From contig JAUHYP010000006.1 in NCBI GenBank assembly GCA_030426265.1, positions 1-64,000 of the forward strand: DNA of 64,000 nucleotides, given 5' to 3'. This document shows positions 8,212 to 17,322 of the stretch, in pieces. Under the pieces are notes generated by a model that ran no database searches, was not told the origin of the DNA, and was given only the letters and a program-made list of their open reading frames with translations. The position numbers were made by a program, and so were the translations under genes. The DNA is from Gammaproteobacteria bacterium. GTDB taxonomy: Bacteria; Pseudomonadota; Gammaproteobacteria; Xanthomonadales; SZUA-36. Position 1 is the first letter of the stretch, and the number at the start of each line of letters is the position of its first letter.

Positions 8212-9297
8212 ATGGCCGAACTGAAAAACGATCGCCTGCTGCGCGCGCTGCTGCGCCAGGACGTGGACCGCACCCCGGTGTGGATCATGCGCCAGGCCGG
8301 GCGTTACCTTCCCGAGTACCGGGCCATCCGTGAACAGGCCGGCAGCTTCATGGGCCTGGCGACCAACCCGGAGCTGGCCTGCGAGGTGACGCTCCAGCCT
8401 CTTCGCCGCTTCGAACTGGACGCGGCAATCCTGTTCAGTGACATCCTCACCATTCCGGACGCCATGGGCCTGGGGCTGCATTTCGTCCAGGGCGAGGGCC
8501 CGAAGTTCGAACGGCCAGTGCGCGACGCGCGCGCCATCGACCGCCTCGGCGTGCCCGACCCGGGCGCGGAGCTGGCGTACGTGACGGATGCCGTGCGCAC
8601 GATCCGCAAGGCCCTGGACGGCGACGTTCCGCTGATCGGATTCAGCGGCAGTCCCTGGACGCTGGCCACCTACATGGTCGAGGGCGGCTCCAGCCGCAGC
8701 TTCGGCCGTGTGAAGACGCTGTTGTACGAGGACCCGGCGGCGGCCCACCGTTTGCTGGACACGCTCGCCCGGGCCGTCATCGAATACCTCAATGCCCAGA
8801 TCGAGGCCGGCGCCCAGGCGGTGCAGGTGTTCGATTCCTGGGGCGGCGCGCTGTCGGCGGAAGCCTTTCGCGAGTTCTCCCTGCGCTACATGGCGCAGAT
8901 CGTCGATGGCCTGAAACGCGAACACGAAGGGCGCCGCGTCCCCGTGGTGCTGTTCAGCAAGGGTTGCAACACGCAACTGGAGGCCCTGGCCGGCACCGGC
9001 GCGGACGCGCTGGGGCTGGACTGGACCATCACGCTGGACGAAGCGCGGGGCCGGGTCGGCGACCGCGTCGCCCTGCAGGGCAACCTGGATCCGGCCGTGC
9101 TGCTGGCCCGGCCCGAGGCGATCCGCGCCGAGGCCGATCGCGTGCTCGAAAGTTTCGGACACGGGGCCGGACACGTGTTCAACCTCGGCCACGGCATCAC
9201 GCCCGAGGTGCCCCCCGAACACCTCGGCGCGCTGCTCGACCAGGTCCATGCCACCAGCCCCCGCTATCACGGGAGGGCGCCATCCCCCTCCGACTGA
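8212..9297 (+). CDS. hemE: Uroporphyrinogen decarboxylase
   Basis: Decarboxylates the four acetate chains of uroporphyrinogen III in haem synthesis; cytoplasmic dimer. Family signature 1 is visible as [16 protein letters not shown], with the catalytic Asp in LFSDILT. Signature 2 begins [17 protein letters not shown]. The C-terminal [15 protein letters not shown] is typical. The ATG opening [10 protein letters not shown] follows GAGGA and gives 361 aa. It lies 11 nt after aroB, and the next gene probably begins inside its last codons. Confidence 0.97.
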   Translation: MAELKNDRLLRALLRQDVDRTPVWIMRQAGRYLPEYRAIREQAGSFMGLATNPELACEVTLQPLRRFELDAAILFSDILTIPDAMGLGLHFVQGEGPKFERPVRDARAIDRLGVPDPGAELAYVTDAVRTIRKALDGDVPLIGFSGSPWTLATYMVEGGSSRSFGRVKTLLYEDPAAAHRLLDTLARAVIEYLNAQIEAGAQAVQVFDSWGGALSAEAFREFSLRYMAQIVDGLKREHEGRRVPVVLFSKGCNTQLEALAGTGADALGLDWTITLDEARGRVGDRVALQGNLDPAVLLARPEAIRAEADRVLESFGHGAGHVFNLGHGITPEVPPEHLGALLDQVHATSPRYHGRAPSPSD

Positions 9298-10748
9298 TCA
9301 TCGCCGCGGGGCTGGTCATCGTCGCCGTGGTGGCCCTGGCGCTGCTGCTCTTGGTGACCGACACCGCGCTGTCGGTCTGGGAGCGCCTGGCCGCGGCGCC
9401 GGCCGTCGTGCGCTGGGGCTGGATCGCCATCGTCTCCTCGCTCACCGTGCTGGCCACCTTCCTGGCCTGGCGCTGGCTGCGTCACCGCACCCGGCCGAAG
9501 GCGGCCGCCGAACCGGACGCCCCACCCAGCGAGGAAGCCCTGGAAGCGGCGCTGCAGGCCTCAGAAGACCAGGGGGTGGACGTGGGCCCTGCCCTGGCGG
9601 AACTGGCGGAACGCCGCCGGCGCAAGGACAGCGGCGAGATCCACATCGCGGTCTACGGCGAAGTCAGCACCGGCAAGAGCGCCCTGGTCGGCGCGCTGCT
9701 GCCGGGGGTGGAGTCGCCGTCCGACCCCCGTGCCGGCACCACGACCGGGATCCGCCACTTCCACTGGGCCGCGGAGGGCGGGGACCGTGTGGTGGTGGCC
9801 GACCTGCCCGGCTTCAACCTGGTGAATGACGAGCGCATCCTGGACGAGGCGCGCCGGGCCCATCTGGTGGTGTTCCTGGTGGACGCCGACCTGGCGGCCT
9901 CCCAGCACCAGGAACTGGCCCGCCTGCAGGCCCTGGGCAAGCCCCTGGTGCTGGCCCTGAACAAGACCGACCGCTTCGACGCGGAGGAACTGGCCGCGAT
10001 ACGCGCCCGCATCGCCGAACGCACGGGCCTGGAACCGGGCCAGATCGTCGCCGTGCGCAGTGGCGGCCGTGAGGAGGTGGTGCGCCGGCTCAGCGATGGG
10101 CAGGAACAACGGGAGACGCGCGACCGGGGCGCCGACGTCGAGGCCCTGCGCCGTGCCCTGCAGGCCCGCATCGACAGGGACGGTCCGCTGCTCGAATCAC
10201 TGCGTGATTCGGCCGTGCTGCTGCTGGCGGGCGAGCGCCTGGACCAGGCCCGCCAGGCGCATCGCGCGGAACGGGCCGACGCACTGGTCAGCACCTATTC
10301 GAAGCGCGCCGTCATCGGCGCCCTGGCCGCCGTGGCCCCGGGCTCGGACCTGGTGATCCAGGGCGTTCTCGCCACGCGCCTGGTGCAGGAACTCTGCGCC
10401 GTCTACGACGTGCCCGCGAAGGAAATGGAGATCGAGTCCTTCCTGAAACTCGCCGGGGGCCGCGTGCGCCGCATGAGCGCCCTGACGCTGGCCATCGCAG
10501 GCAATGGCCTCAAGGCCTTTCCCGGCATCGGCACCCTGACCGGCGGCCTGGTCCACGCGGTGGCCTACGGCATGATTTTCGACAGCCTGGGCCGCGCCGC
10601 GGCCGAGACCCTGGCCAGCCGGGGCGACCTGGCGCCCCTGCCCGCCGCGCGGGCCTTCGAGGAGAACCTGGGTGAGACTCTGGAACAGGGCGCGGGCCGC
10701 TTTGCGCGGCTGGCGCTCGACCAAGCCCGACGACGCGACGCTTCCTGA
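9282..10748 (+). CDS. Membrane-anchored GTPase with DUF697-like C-terminus (GTPase 1)
   Basis: Dynamin/Era-like TRAFAC GTPase of unknown cellular role. Counting from the listed start, two hydrophobic helices lie at about 5-26 and 44-66. The G domain shows G1 GEVSTGKSA (126-134), G3 DLPG (174-177) and G4 NKTD (227-230). The C-terminal third (from about [15 protein letters not shown]) is Gly/Ala-rich and amphipathic like DUF697. No ATG, GTG or TTG lies at a sensible place. The listed start is ATC at 9282, four bases after GGGAGGG; CTG 9294 or GTG 9327 are alternatives, the last cutting into helix 1. It overlaps hemE by 16 nt and the next GTPase by 77 nt. Confidence 0.8.
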   Translation: MPLRLIIAAGLVIVAVVALALLLLVTDTALSVWERLAAAPAVVRWGWIAIVSSLTVLATFLAWRWLRHRTRPKAAAEPDAPPSEEALEAALQASEDQGVDVGPALAELAERRRRKDSGEIHIAVYGEVSTGKSALVGALLPGVESPSDPRAGTTTGIRHFHWAAEGGDRVVVADLPGFNLVNDERILDEARRAHLVVFLVDADLAASQHQELARLQALGKPLVLALNKTDRFDAEELAAIRARIAERTGLEPGQIVAVRSGGREEVVRRLSDGQEQRETRDRGADVEALRRALQARIDRDGPLLESLRDSAVLLLAGERLDQARQAHRAERADALVSTYSKRAVIGALAAVAPGSDLVIQGVLATRLVQELCAVYDVPAKEMEIESFLKLAGGRVRRMSALTLAIAGNGLKAFPGIGTLTGGLVHAVAYGMIFDSLGRAAAETLASRGDLAPLPAARAFEENLGETLEQGAGRFARLALDQARRRDAS

Positions 10749-12051
10749 CGCGCACCTGCTGGAAGCCAACCGCAACCTGAGAGCGCTGCTGGAGGACACC
10801 AGCGTGCCCGCGGCGGTGCGTCGCGCCCTCGACCCCGAGTTCCGGGAGCTGGAGGCGTTGTCGGACAAGCTCAAGCGCGAGGAAGTGCACCTGGCCGTCT
10901 TCGGCCGGGTCGGCACCGGCAAGTCCTCGCTGGGCAACGCCCTGCTCGGCCAGCCGGCCTTCAGCACCAGTCCCCTGCACGGCGAAACCCGTGACCGCCA
11001 ATCGACCCCCTGGGACGCCTTCGAATCCGGGCACGTCGTGCTGATCGACACGCCGGGCATCGACGAACTGGACGGGGAGGCGCGCGAGCAACTCGCCCGG
11101 GAGGTGGCGCGGCGCGCGGACGTGCTGCTGATGGTCTGCGACGGGGACCTGACGGAACCGGAGCACCGCGCCCTGGAGACCCTCGCCGCCCGCCGCCGGC
11201 CCGTGCTGCTGGTGCTCAACAAGACCGACCGCTACACCCGGGAGGAACGTGACGCCCTGCTGGCGCGGCTGGAAGAGCGCGCCGCCCCGCTCATCGGCCC
11301 GGGCCGGGTGATTGGCGCCGCGGCGGACCCGCGGCCGGAAACGGTCATCCAGGTGGACGCCGAGGGGCGGGAAACCGAAACCCGGCGCCCCCGCGCACCG
11401 GACGTCGACGCCCTGCGCGAGCGCCTGTGGCGCCTGCTGGAAGCCGAGGGCAAGACCCTGGCGGCCCTCAACGCCGCCCTGTTCGCCAGCGAACTGGACA
11501 GCCGCATCGCCCGGCGCGTGGTCGAAGCCCGCGCGGAACTGGCCGATCGCCTGATCCGCAAGTACTGCCTGGGCAAGGGCCTGGCCGTGGCGGCCAACCC
11601 GGTGCCCGTGGCGGACCTGCTGGCGGCCGCGGGCATCGATGTCGCCATGGTGCTGCACCTGGGCCAGGTCTACGGCCACAGCCTGTCGCGGCGCGAGGCC
11701 TCGCGCCTGCTGGTGACCATCGCAGCGCAACTGGCCGCCCTGATGGGCGCCTACTGGGGCGTGAACCTGGTGTCTTCCGCACTCAAGGGCATGAGCGCGG
11801 GTCTGACCACGGTGGTCACCGGCGCCGCCCAGGGGGCCCTGGCCTGGTATGCCACCCTGGTCACCGGCAAGGCGGCCGAGGGCTGGTTCGCGCGGGGCAA
11901 ATCCTGGGGGCCCGACGGCCCGCGGGCGACGGTCCGGGGCATCCTCGACGACCTGGACCGCGACTCCATCCTTCGTGATGCCCGGACGGAGATTCTCGCC
12001 CTGCTCGACCGCAACCCCGACGACGAACGACGACAGAAGGAAACCGGCTGA
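10672..12051 (+). CDS. Second DUF697-like GTPase (GTPase 2)
   Basis: 459-aa GTPase paralogous in layout to the preceding one but without an N-terminal membrane anchor. G1 is GRVGTGKSS (about 78-86), switch threonines lie in HGETRDRQST, G3 is DTPG (126-129) and G4 NKTD (183-186). The C-terminus, about 315-410, is hydrophobic and Gly/Ala-rich like DUF697, so it may be peripherally or reversibly membrane-bound. The start is GTG, preceded by GAGGAG seven bases upstream, and overlaps the preceding gene by 77 nt, suggesting fixed co-expression. The specific role is unknown. Confidence 0.85.
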   Translation: MRLWNRARAALRGWRSTKPDDATLPDAHLLEANRNLRALLEDTSVPAAVRRALDPEFRELEALSDKLKREEVHLAVFGRVGTGKSSLGNALLGQPAFSTSPLHGETRDRQSTPWDAFESGHVVLIDTPGIDELDGEAREQLAREVARRADVLLMVCDGDLTEPEHRALETLAARRRPVLLVLNKTDRYTREERDALLARLEERAAPLIGPGRVIGAAADPRPETVIQVDAEGRETETRRPRAPDVDALRERLWRLLEAEGKTLAALNAALFASELDSRIARRVVEARAELADRLIRKYCLGKGLAVAANPVPVADLLAAAGIDVAMVLHLGQVYGHSLSRREASRLLVTIAAQLAALMGAYWGVNLVSSALKGMSAGLTTVVTGAAQGALAWYATLVTGKAAEGWFARGKSWGPDGPRATVRGILDDLDRDSILRDARTEILALLDRNPDDERRQKETG

Positions 12052-12121
12052 GCGCGAATCCGGGGCCCGGACCGCGCCAATGCCGTATCCTTCACGCTTC
12101 GATCATTGACCCCCGTTCGAC

Positions 12122-12778
12122 ATGACCGCCCAACACAACATCCAGCCCATGTTTTCCGTCCCTTTCGTCAGCCTCAACCTGGAGGACTGCGAGGGACTCA
12201 ACCGGGAACTGACGGACTTTTTTCTCGCCACCGAGGCGCGCGGCGCGGAACGGGCGAACCCCGACCCGTTCGTGACCCGCAATGCGTCGCTGTTCGAAAG
12301 CCGCTTCGACCTGTTCGACTGGCGCGAACCCTGCGTGCAGCGGCTCGCCAAGTTCTGCCTGTCCTCGGCCTACGGGCTGATCGGAGAGATCAACGGCTAC
12401 GACCAGGCGAAGCTCCAGACCCTGCACTACCAGTGCGAATCCTGGTTCCACATCACGCGGCGTGGCGGTTTTTTCGGCCCGCACATTCACGCCCTGCATG
12501 CCTGGTCCGGGGTGTACTGCGTCCAGCACGACGGGGATGACCCGCAAAGCCAGAGCGGGCGGCTGGTGTTCCAGCACCCGAACCCGGCGGCGGCCATGTA
12601 CACCGACCTGTCGAACATGAAGCTGAAGCAGCCGTTCTCGTCCGCGCCCATCCGGTTGCGGCTCGTGCCGGGTCAGCTGGTGCTTTTTCCCTCCTGGATC
12701 GAGCACCAGGTGTACCCCTACGAGGGCGACGGGATGCGCATCACGGTGGCCTACAACCTGCGCTTCGCGCAGGGGTGA
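12122..12778 (+). CDS. Putative 2OG-Fe(II) oxygenase (TIGR02466-like)
   Basis: 218-aa cytoplasmic protein resembling the putative 2-oxoglutarate/Fe(II) oxygenase family represented by TIGR02466. Expected features are a metal-binding region GPHIHALHAWSGVYCV (about 120-135), a strand with SGRLVFQHPNP, and a C-terminal PSWIEHQVYPYEGD...RITVAYNLRF, where the His and Arg would bind iron and 2-oxoglutarate. Substrate unknown. It stands alone after the GTPases with a 70-nt gap. Family assignment is by motif recognition only. Confidence 0.75.
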   Translation: MTAQHNIQPMFSVPFVSLNLEDCEGLNRELTDFFLATEARGAERANPDPFVTRNASLFESRFDLFDWREPCVQRLAKFCLSSAYGLIGEINGYDQAKLQTLHYQCESWFHITRRGGFFGPHIHALHAWSGVYCVQHDGDDPQSQSGRLVFQHPNPAAAMYTDLSNMKLKQPFSSAPIRLRLVPGQLVLFPSWIEHQVYPYEGDGMRITVAYNLRFAQG

Positions 12779-12782
12779 AGGT

Positions 12783-13166
12783 CTAGTCCTTCACCTTCCA
12801 GATCACCAGGCCCCACTCCTCGCGATTCTCGGAGCTGTGGTCGTAGCCGACGTAGTAGGTCTTGCCGGCTTCGAAGTCGGCCTCCAGCGGCTGTACGTCC
12901 AGGTTCGAGGGGCTGTAGTCGAGGTTCTTGCAGAACGCGTTGTTGACCACGGCCCGGCCGGTCATGCTGTGCCGGCCCGGCTCGACCGTGAATCCGGATT
13001 CGGGCACCCGGACGTTCTCGCTGTCGATGGTGTTGACCTGTACTTTCGAGATGCACTTCGATGCCTGCTCGAAGCCGGTGACGATCCGGGCCTTTTCCGA
13101 GGCCAGGGCGGTCGCCGCCAGCGGCAGCAGTACGAGGACCAGCGTGGTCGATACGAGTCGTTTCAT
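12783..13166 (-). CDS. Small secreted hypothetical protein
   Basis: 127-aa protein with a clear signal peptide: MKRLVSTTLVLVLLPLAATALA, with cleavage likely after TALA. The start is supported by AGGAG eight bases upstream of this ATG; an upstream in-frame ATG lacks one. The mature part is small and polar, with two Cys (SKCISK and AFCKNL) that may form a disulfide, and reads like a compact beta-domain (TVEPGRHSM, FEAGKTYYVGYDH). I do not recognise the family. It ends four bases from the convergent oxygenase gene. Confidence 0.8.
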   Translation of the reverse strand: MKRLVSTTLVLVLLPLAATALASEKARIVTGFEQASKCISKVQVNTIDSENVRVPESGFTVEPGRHSMTGRAVVNNAFCKNLDYSPSNLDVQPLEADFEAGKTYYVGYDHSSENREEWGLVIWKVKD

Positions 13167-13331
13167 TGCCAGGCTCCTGTGATGTACGGGTGACGTCTGC
13201 ACGGCTCTCCCTGCACCAAGCTTAGCGCTGGACCCCGGACTGCGCCATGAAATCGAGTGGCGAAGGGGACGTTCCGCCCTGTTCCGGGCCGGGGGAAATC
13301 CGGTAACGCGGATCTTCAGATCCGCCGACGA

Positions 13332-14243
13332 TCAGGGCTTGCGGAAGACCAGGCCCAGGCCGCTCCTGTGACGACCCTGGTACAGGATTTCCGTCTCCGA
13401 AACGAGTTCGAGGCCGGCTTCGACGAACGCCTCGAACCAGCGCGGCTGCGCCAGGATGCGCCGGTTCGTGTCCAGCAGATCCGCGGCCCGGTCTCGCCCG
13501 GCCGCGAGGTCCGCCGCGTATTGCCGGATCGCCGGTTGCTGCTCCGCCAGTTGAGCGGGCTCCATGGCCAGCAATGCGCCCATGCCCTGGACGAAGCTGC
13601 CGATGAGGGCGCTGCTGGCGGACGGTGACCGCAGCGGCAGCAGGGCCCGCTTGAGTCGCTTGCGCGCGGCGGGCGTGCCGGTCTCACCCAGCTTACGCAG
13701 CGCCGGCAGCGCGCCGGACTGGCCCAGGAGCGCATATTCCCGCTGCTCCGCGTCCATGGTTGCCACCATGGCGGAGGTCGGCACGTGGGCGACCAGCGCC
13801 AGTCGGCCAGCGGGTTTCAGGGCCGCCACGATGGCCCGCGCGCTGTCGCTCCAGTCGGTGTATTCGAGACCATACTGGCTGGTGACCAGGTCGAAGCACT
13901 GACCGAGGCCATCCACCGATTCGGCGGGCGTCCCGGGCAGGAAGGTCACCCTTTGCGCAAGGTCGGCGAGGTCCGGATGACCGGCCAGCGCGGGGGCGGG
14001 ATCGATGGCCGCGGCATCGGCGGCCCACAACTGCGCCTGGGGCGCATGGCGGGCCATCAGCAATGCGACCGGTCCGTTGCCGGCGCAGACGTCCAGCACC
14101 TGGGCCCCCTCGGGCAATTCCTTCGCGATTCCGGACCAGAAGGCCTCGATCTCGCCGTCGTACACGGCCGCGAAGTCCTCGGGCAGGGAAGTGAGGTGGC
14201 CGGTCTGCCAGTAGCGGCTCCAGTGGTCGAGCGTGTTCGTCAT
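13332..14243 (-). CDS. Class I SAM-dependent methyltransferase
   Basis: 303-aa Rossmann methyltransferase. Motif I is VLDVCAGNGPVALLMA (about 49-64), followed by acidic WAADA and the post-II segment FDLVTSQYGLEYTD, which resembles ubiquinone/menaquinone-type C-methyltransferases at low similarity. The long C-terminal half is helical and Ala/Leu-rich. Substrate unknown. It lies downstream of the TonB receptor on the same strand, separated by a strong terminator, so it is probably transcribed independently. Confidence 0.82.
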   Translation of the reverse strand: MTNTLDHWSRYWQTGHLTSLPEDFAAVYDGEIEAFWSGIAKELPEGAQVLDVCAGNGPVALLMARHAPQAQLWAADAAAIDPAPALAGHPDLADLAQRVTFLPGTPAESVDGLGQCFDLVTSQYGLEYTDWSDSARAIVAALKPAGRLALVAHVPTSAMVATMDAEQREYALLGQSGALPALRKLGETGTPAARKRLKRALLPLRSPSASSALIGSFVQGMGALLAMEPAQLAEQQPAIRQYAADLAAGRDRAADLLDTNRRILAQPRWFEAFVEAGLELVSETEILYQGRHRSGLGLVFRKP

Positions 14244-14272
14244 GTTCGTGATCTTGTCAGAAAGTTCAGGAT

Positions 14273-14303
14273 AAAAAAAAGGCGGGCCGAAGCCCGCCTT
14301 TTC
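14273..14303. terminator. Bidirectional-looking Rho-independent terminator after the TonB receptor gene
   Basis: A perfect hairpin GGCGGGC-CGAA-GCCCGCC (14281-14298) is flanked by eight A on the left and four T on the right. On the minus strand this gives a GC stem followed by eight U, ideal for ending the TonB-receptor transcript whose stop is at 14334. Confidence 0.93.
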
Positions 14304-14333
14304 TGTACTGCTCAGACTTCTGTCGTAATTCGA

Positions 14334-16991
14334 TCAGAAGGTCTGGGTGTAGCGGCCGTACACGACCCGACCAAATGCGTCGTACAGGTCGAAGTTGTAG
14401 CCGTCGCCGTAGCCATTGTCGAGCGGCGGATCTTCGTCGCCCACGTTGTCGACACCGACCGTGATCTGGCCATCCCAGGGGGTGAACCAGTTGGCCTGCA
14501 GGTCGAACGTGGTCCAGGAGTCCACCTTGTCCACGGCCGCACCCGGCGTCTGCTCGTCGATGTAGTTGACGATCGCCGCGAAGGAGAAGTCGCCGATGGC
14601 GAAGACGTTCCGCCAGTTGGCGCGCCACTCCGGCAGGGCGTCGGTGCCGGCCTGTTCCGCACCGCTGTCCACTTCGTAGGACAGCAGGTAGGTCGTCAGC
14701 AGTTCAGACGTCAGCATGCCCACACCCAGATCGAAGTTCGCATTCAGCGACATGTCGATACCGGAGGTCTCGATCGTACCCAGGCTGGCGAAACCGCGCT
14801 GCACGTACTGGATCTCTCCAGCGGCGCCACGCAGCAGGCCGAGGCCGGCAGCTTCGTTCGGGCCGGGGAAGACGTTCGGCAGGTTGGTGATGCCCGGCGG
14901 GCAGTTCGTGGTCGTGCCGTTCAGGCAGTTGATGATCGTCTGTGAGCTGATGGCCGCCACGCGGTCTTCAATCTCGATGTTGTAGTAGTCGATCGTGCCG
15001 TTCAGCCAGTCGAAGGGTTCGAACGCCAGGCCCAGACCGTACTGGTTCGAGGTTTCGGCGCCGAGGTTCGGGTTGGCGATCACGAAGGTCGTGACCTGGA
15101 TGTTCGGCACACAGTCGTCACCGACGCCCAGGAACACACAGGTGGGCGGGTCGAAGACGGTGTCAGCCGAGAAGGACGTGTTCGCCGACAGGATGTCCAG
15201 CGGCGGCGCACGGAAGCCCTGGCCCCAGGAACCGCGAACGGTCAGGGAATCCAGCGGCTGCCAGCGGAAGCTGGCCTTCGGGGACACTTCGCTGCCGAAG
15301 TCGCTGTAATCGTCGAAACGAGCAGCGAAGTTCAGCTCCAGGGAGTCGATGACCGGCACCAGCAGTTCTGCGAACAGCGCGGAGTAGTCACGGGAACCGG
15401 AAGCCGAGTTACCGGCGGAACCGGTGATGTTGCCGTTGGCCTGCAGGTCGTCGTAGATGTCCTTGTACTGCTCTTCGCGGTACTCACCACCGAAGGCGAT
15501 GCTCACAGGACCGGCCGGCAGCACGAACAGGTCGCCGTTGGCCACGGCGAAATATTCGTTGGCCTTGTACTGGGAGTCACGCGTGATGGTGGCCGTGAAG
15601 GACTGCAGGACATCCAGCGGGTTGCCGGACGGGTCGTAGATGTTGTAGTTGCCAGCGGTGAACTGCGGCTGGGCCAGAGCGGACACGATGTAGTTGCGGC
15701 CGTTCTCGTAGTACTGGGACTCGGTCTGGCGGACGCGGGCTTCGACGGTCCAGCTGTCGAAGATCGTGCCGATCACACCCAGGTCGACGTCGTACAGCTG
15801 CGCGTCGGTGCTGGTGTCACGCGGGCCGTTGGCGGCGAAGCGGTGACGCAGGCCCAGCAGCGTGTCGGCGTAGTCCTGGTAGTCCGCCCACAGCGGGTTC
15901 AGACCGCCCTGATCCGGCGGGGTGGCCGGGTGGTTGGGCGAGCCCACGGGCAGTTCGATGTTGCCGATGTTGCCGACCAGCCAGGGCGAGGACGGCACCG
16001 GGGCGTAACGACCGAAGGAGGTCACGCGGCCCACGGAGGCGTTCAGCAGCAGGGTCCAGTCGTTGCTGATGTCGTACTTGCCACGAATGAAGCCGGACTC
16101 GTTCTTGGAGGCGGCTTCGTCAGCGGCCACCAGCTGGAAGTCGTACAGGCAGCGGCCACTCGCGCCGTTGGCGGCGTAGGTGAAGCCCGTGTCCTGACAG
16201 CCCGCCGTGTTGGCGGAACCGTAGGTCGGGTGGGCCAGGAAGCCACCGGTCGCGGTCATGAAGTTGTTGGAGAAGGAGGATGCACCACCCTCGTTCCAGG
16301 GACGCTGGTTCTGGAAGATGATGTCGCGGTCGTCGTAGGAGACGCCGGCCATGATCTGTCCGCGGTCACCGGAGATACCCATGATGGCGTGACCGTTGGT
16401 GAAGTCGCCGCCTTCCTGGCTCGGGAAACCGGCCGTGTAGGACACCTCGGCGCCGGTGTAGTCGGCACGGGTGATGATGTTGATCACACCGCCGATGGCG
16501 TCGGAACCGTAGATGGCCGAAGCGCCGTCCGCCAGGATTTCGATGCGCTCGACGGCGCCCAGCGGGATGGAACGCAGGTCCTGTGCGGAACCGAAGTTCG
16601 GGGCGATCGGGGCGCGGCGGCCGTCGATCAGGATCAGGGTACGACCTTCGCCCAGTGCGCGCAGGTTGGCGCCGGCAAAGCTCTGTGCGGAGCTGCCTGA
16701 CTGGGGACGGAAGTTACCGCCGGTGGTCATGGGCAGGTCGCGCAGCAGGTCTGCGACGGAAGCCTGGCCAGACAGTTCGATGTCTTCACGGTCGATCACG
16801 AAGACCGGAAGGGAATCTTCGACATCGGCGCGCGAGATACGCGAACCGGTCACCATCACGCGATCGAGTTCAGCGCTGTCGGTGCTTTCCTCATCGGTCT
16901 GCGCGAATGCGACGTTGCTGACTCCGGTTGCGACGCCGGCAATCAGGGCGTAGCGAATCGCGGTCATCAGGCGATTGTTATGTTGCTTCAT
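14334..16991 (-). CDS. TonB-dependent outer-membrane receptor
   Basis: 885-aa outer-membrane barrel energised by TonB. The signal peptide ends at about SNVAFAQT, followed by an acidic linker and a TonB-box-like LDRVMVTGSRI (about 43-53). The plug domain shows VSVADLLRDLP-like and NLRALGEGRTLILIDGRR segments and YGSDAIGGVINIIT. The C-terminus ends in YGRYTQTF with terminal Phe, as for barrels. It belongs to the large Xanthomonadales-type receptors with NPNLGAETS. Several Cys pairs in presumed loops suggest disulfides. The start has GGGAGAA just upstream. Substrate unknown; no transport partner is adjacent. Its base composition looks lower in GC than its neighbours. Confidence 0.95.
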   Translation of the reverse strand: MKQHNNRLMTAIRYALIAGVATGVSNVAFAQTDEESTDSAELDRVMVTGSRISRADVEDSLPVFVIDREDIELSGQASVADLLRDLPMTTGGNFRPQSGSSAQSFAGANLRALGEGRTLILIDGRRAPIAPNFGSAQDLRSIPLGAVERIEILADGASAIYGSDAIGGVINIITRADYTGAEVSYTAGFPSQEGGDFTNGHAIMGISGDRGQIMAGVSYDDRDIIFQNQRPWNEGGASSFSNNFMTATGGFLAHPTYGSANTAGCQDTGFTYAANGASGRCLYDFQLVAADEAASKNESGFIRGKYDISNDWTLLLNASVGRVTSFGRYAPVPSSPWLVGNIGNIELPVGSPNHPATPPDQGGLNPLWADYQDYADTLLGLRHRFAANGPRDTSTDAQLYDVDLGVIGTIFDSWTVEARVRQTESQYYENGRNYIVSALAQPQFTAGNYNIYDPSGNPLDVLQSFTATITRDSQYKANEYFAVANGDLFVLPAGPVSIAFGGEYREEQYKDIYDDLQANGNITGSAGNSASGSRDYSALFAELLVPVIDSLELNFAARFDDYSDFGSEVSPKASFRWQPLDSLTVRGSWGQGFRAPPLDILSANTSFSADTVFDPPTCVFLGVGDDCVPNIQVTTFVIANPNLGAETSNQYGLGLAFEPFDWLNGTIDYYNIEIEDRVAAISSQTIINCLNGTTTNCPPGITNLPNVFPGPNEAAGLGLLRGAAGEIQYVQRGFASLGTIETSGIDMSLNANFDLGVGMLTSELLTTYLLSYEVDSGAEQAGTDALPEWRANWRNVFAIGDFSFAAIVNYIDEQTPGAAVDKVDSWTTFDLQANWFTPWDGQITVGVDNVGDEDPPLDNGYGDGYNFDLYDAFGRVVYGRYTQTF

Positions 16992-17040
16992 GAATATTTT
17001 CTCCCACGTTTCAGCGTGTCTGAAATGTTTCTGTAGCTGG

Positions 17041-17068
17041 ATTATCTAGGGTGTGCGCTCGGTTGTAA
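17041..17068 (-). promoter_or_regulatory. Candidate sigma-70 promoter of the TonB receptor gene
   Basis: On the minus strand TTACAA (17068-17063) and GATAAT (17046-17041) are 16 bp apart, about 50 nt upstream of the receptor start. The -10 matches 5 of 6 bases and the -35 matches 3 of 6. The remaining 16992-17322 region (about 330 bp) shows no gene; it holds a GC hairpin at 17283-17305. Confidence 0.45.
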
Positions 17069-17282
17069 GCGACGTAGAAGCTGCAAGGCAAGATGCAAAT
17101 CCCTCTCGATGCAGCCCCGTAGCGAGCCAACGATAGCAGACCACCGGCCTGATGGAAACATTTATTTAACGAACCCTCAACACCAGTTGAAGGTTCGAAC
17201 GGAGCAGGAAAAACACCCGGACTCGCGGCTCGCCGGGGCCCGAACGCCGCGATGGGAGGGGAAACCGGAGATTCAGGAGGGC

Positions 17283-17305
17283 GCGCCGGCGAAGGACGCC
17301 GGCGC
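17283..17305 (-). terminator. Strong GC hairpin after the DUF4097 gene (no U tract)
   Basis: GCGCCGGCG-AAGGA-CGCCGGCGC forms a perfect 9-bp stem with a 5-base loop, 17 nt beyond the stop of the DUF4097 gene. No T run follows on the minus strand, so it may be a non-canonical terminator or an mRNA 3'-end stabiliser. Confidence 0.45.
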
Positions 17306-17322
17306 GGTGGATCAGGTTCGAC

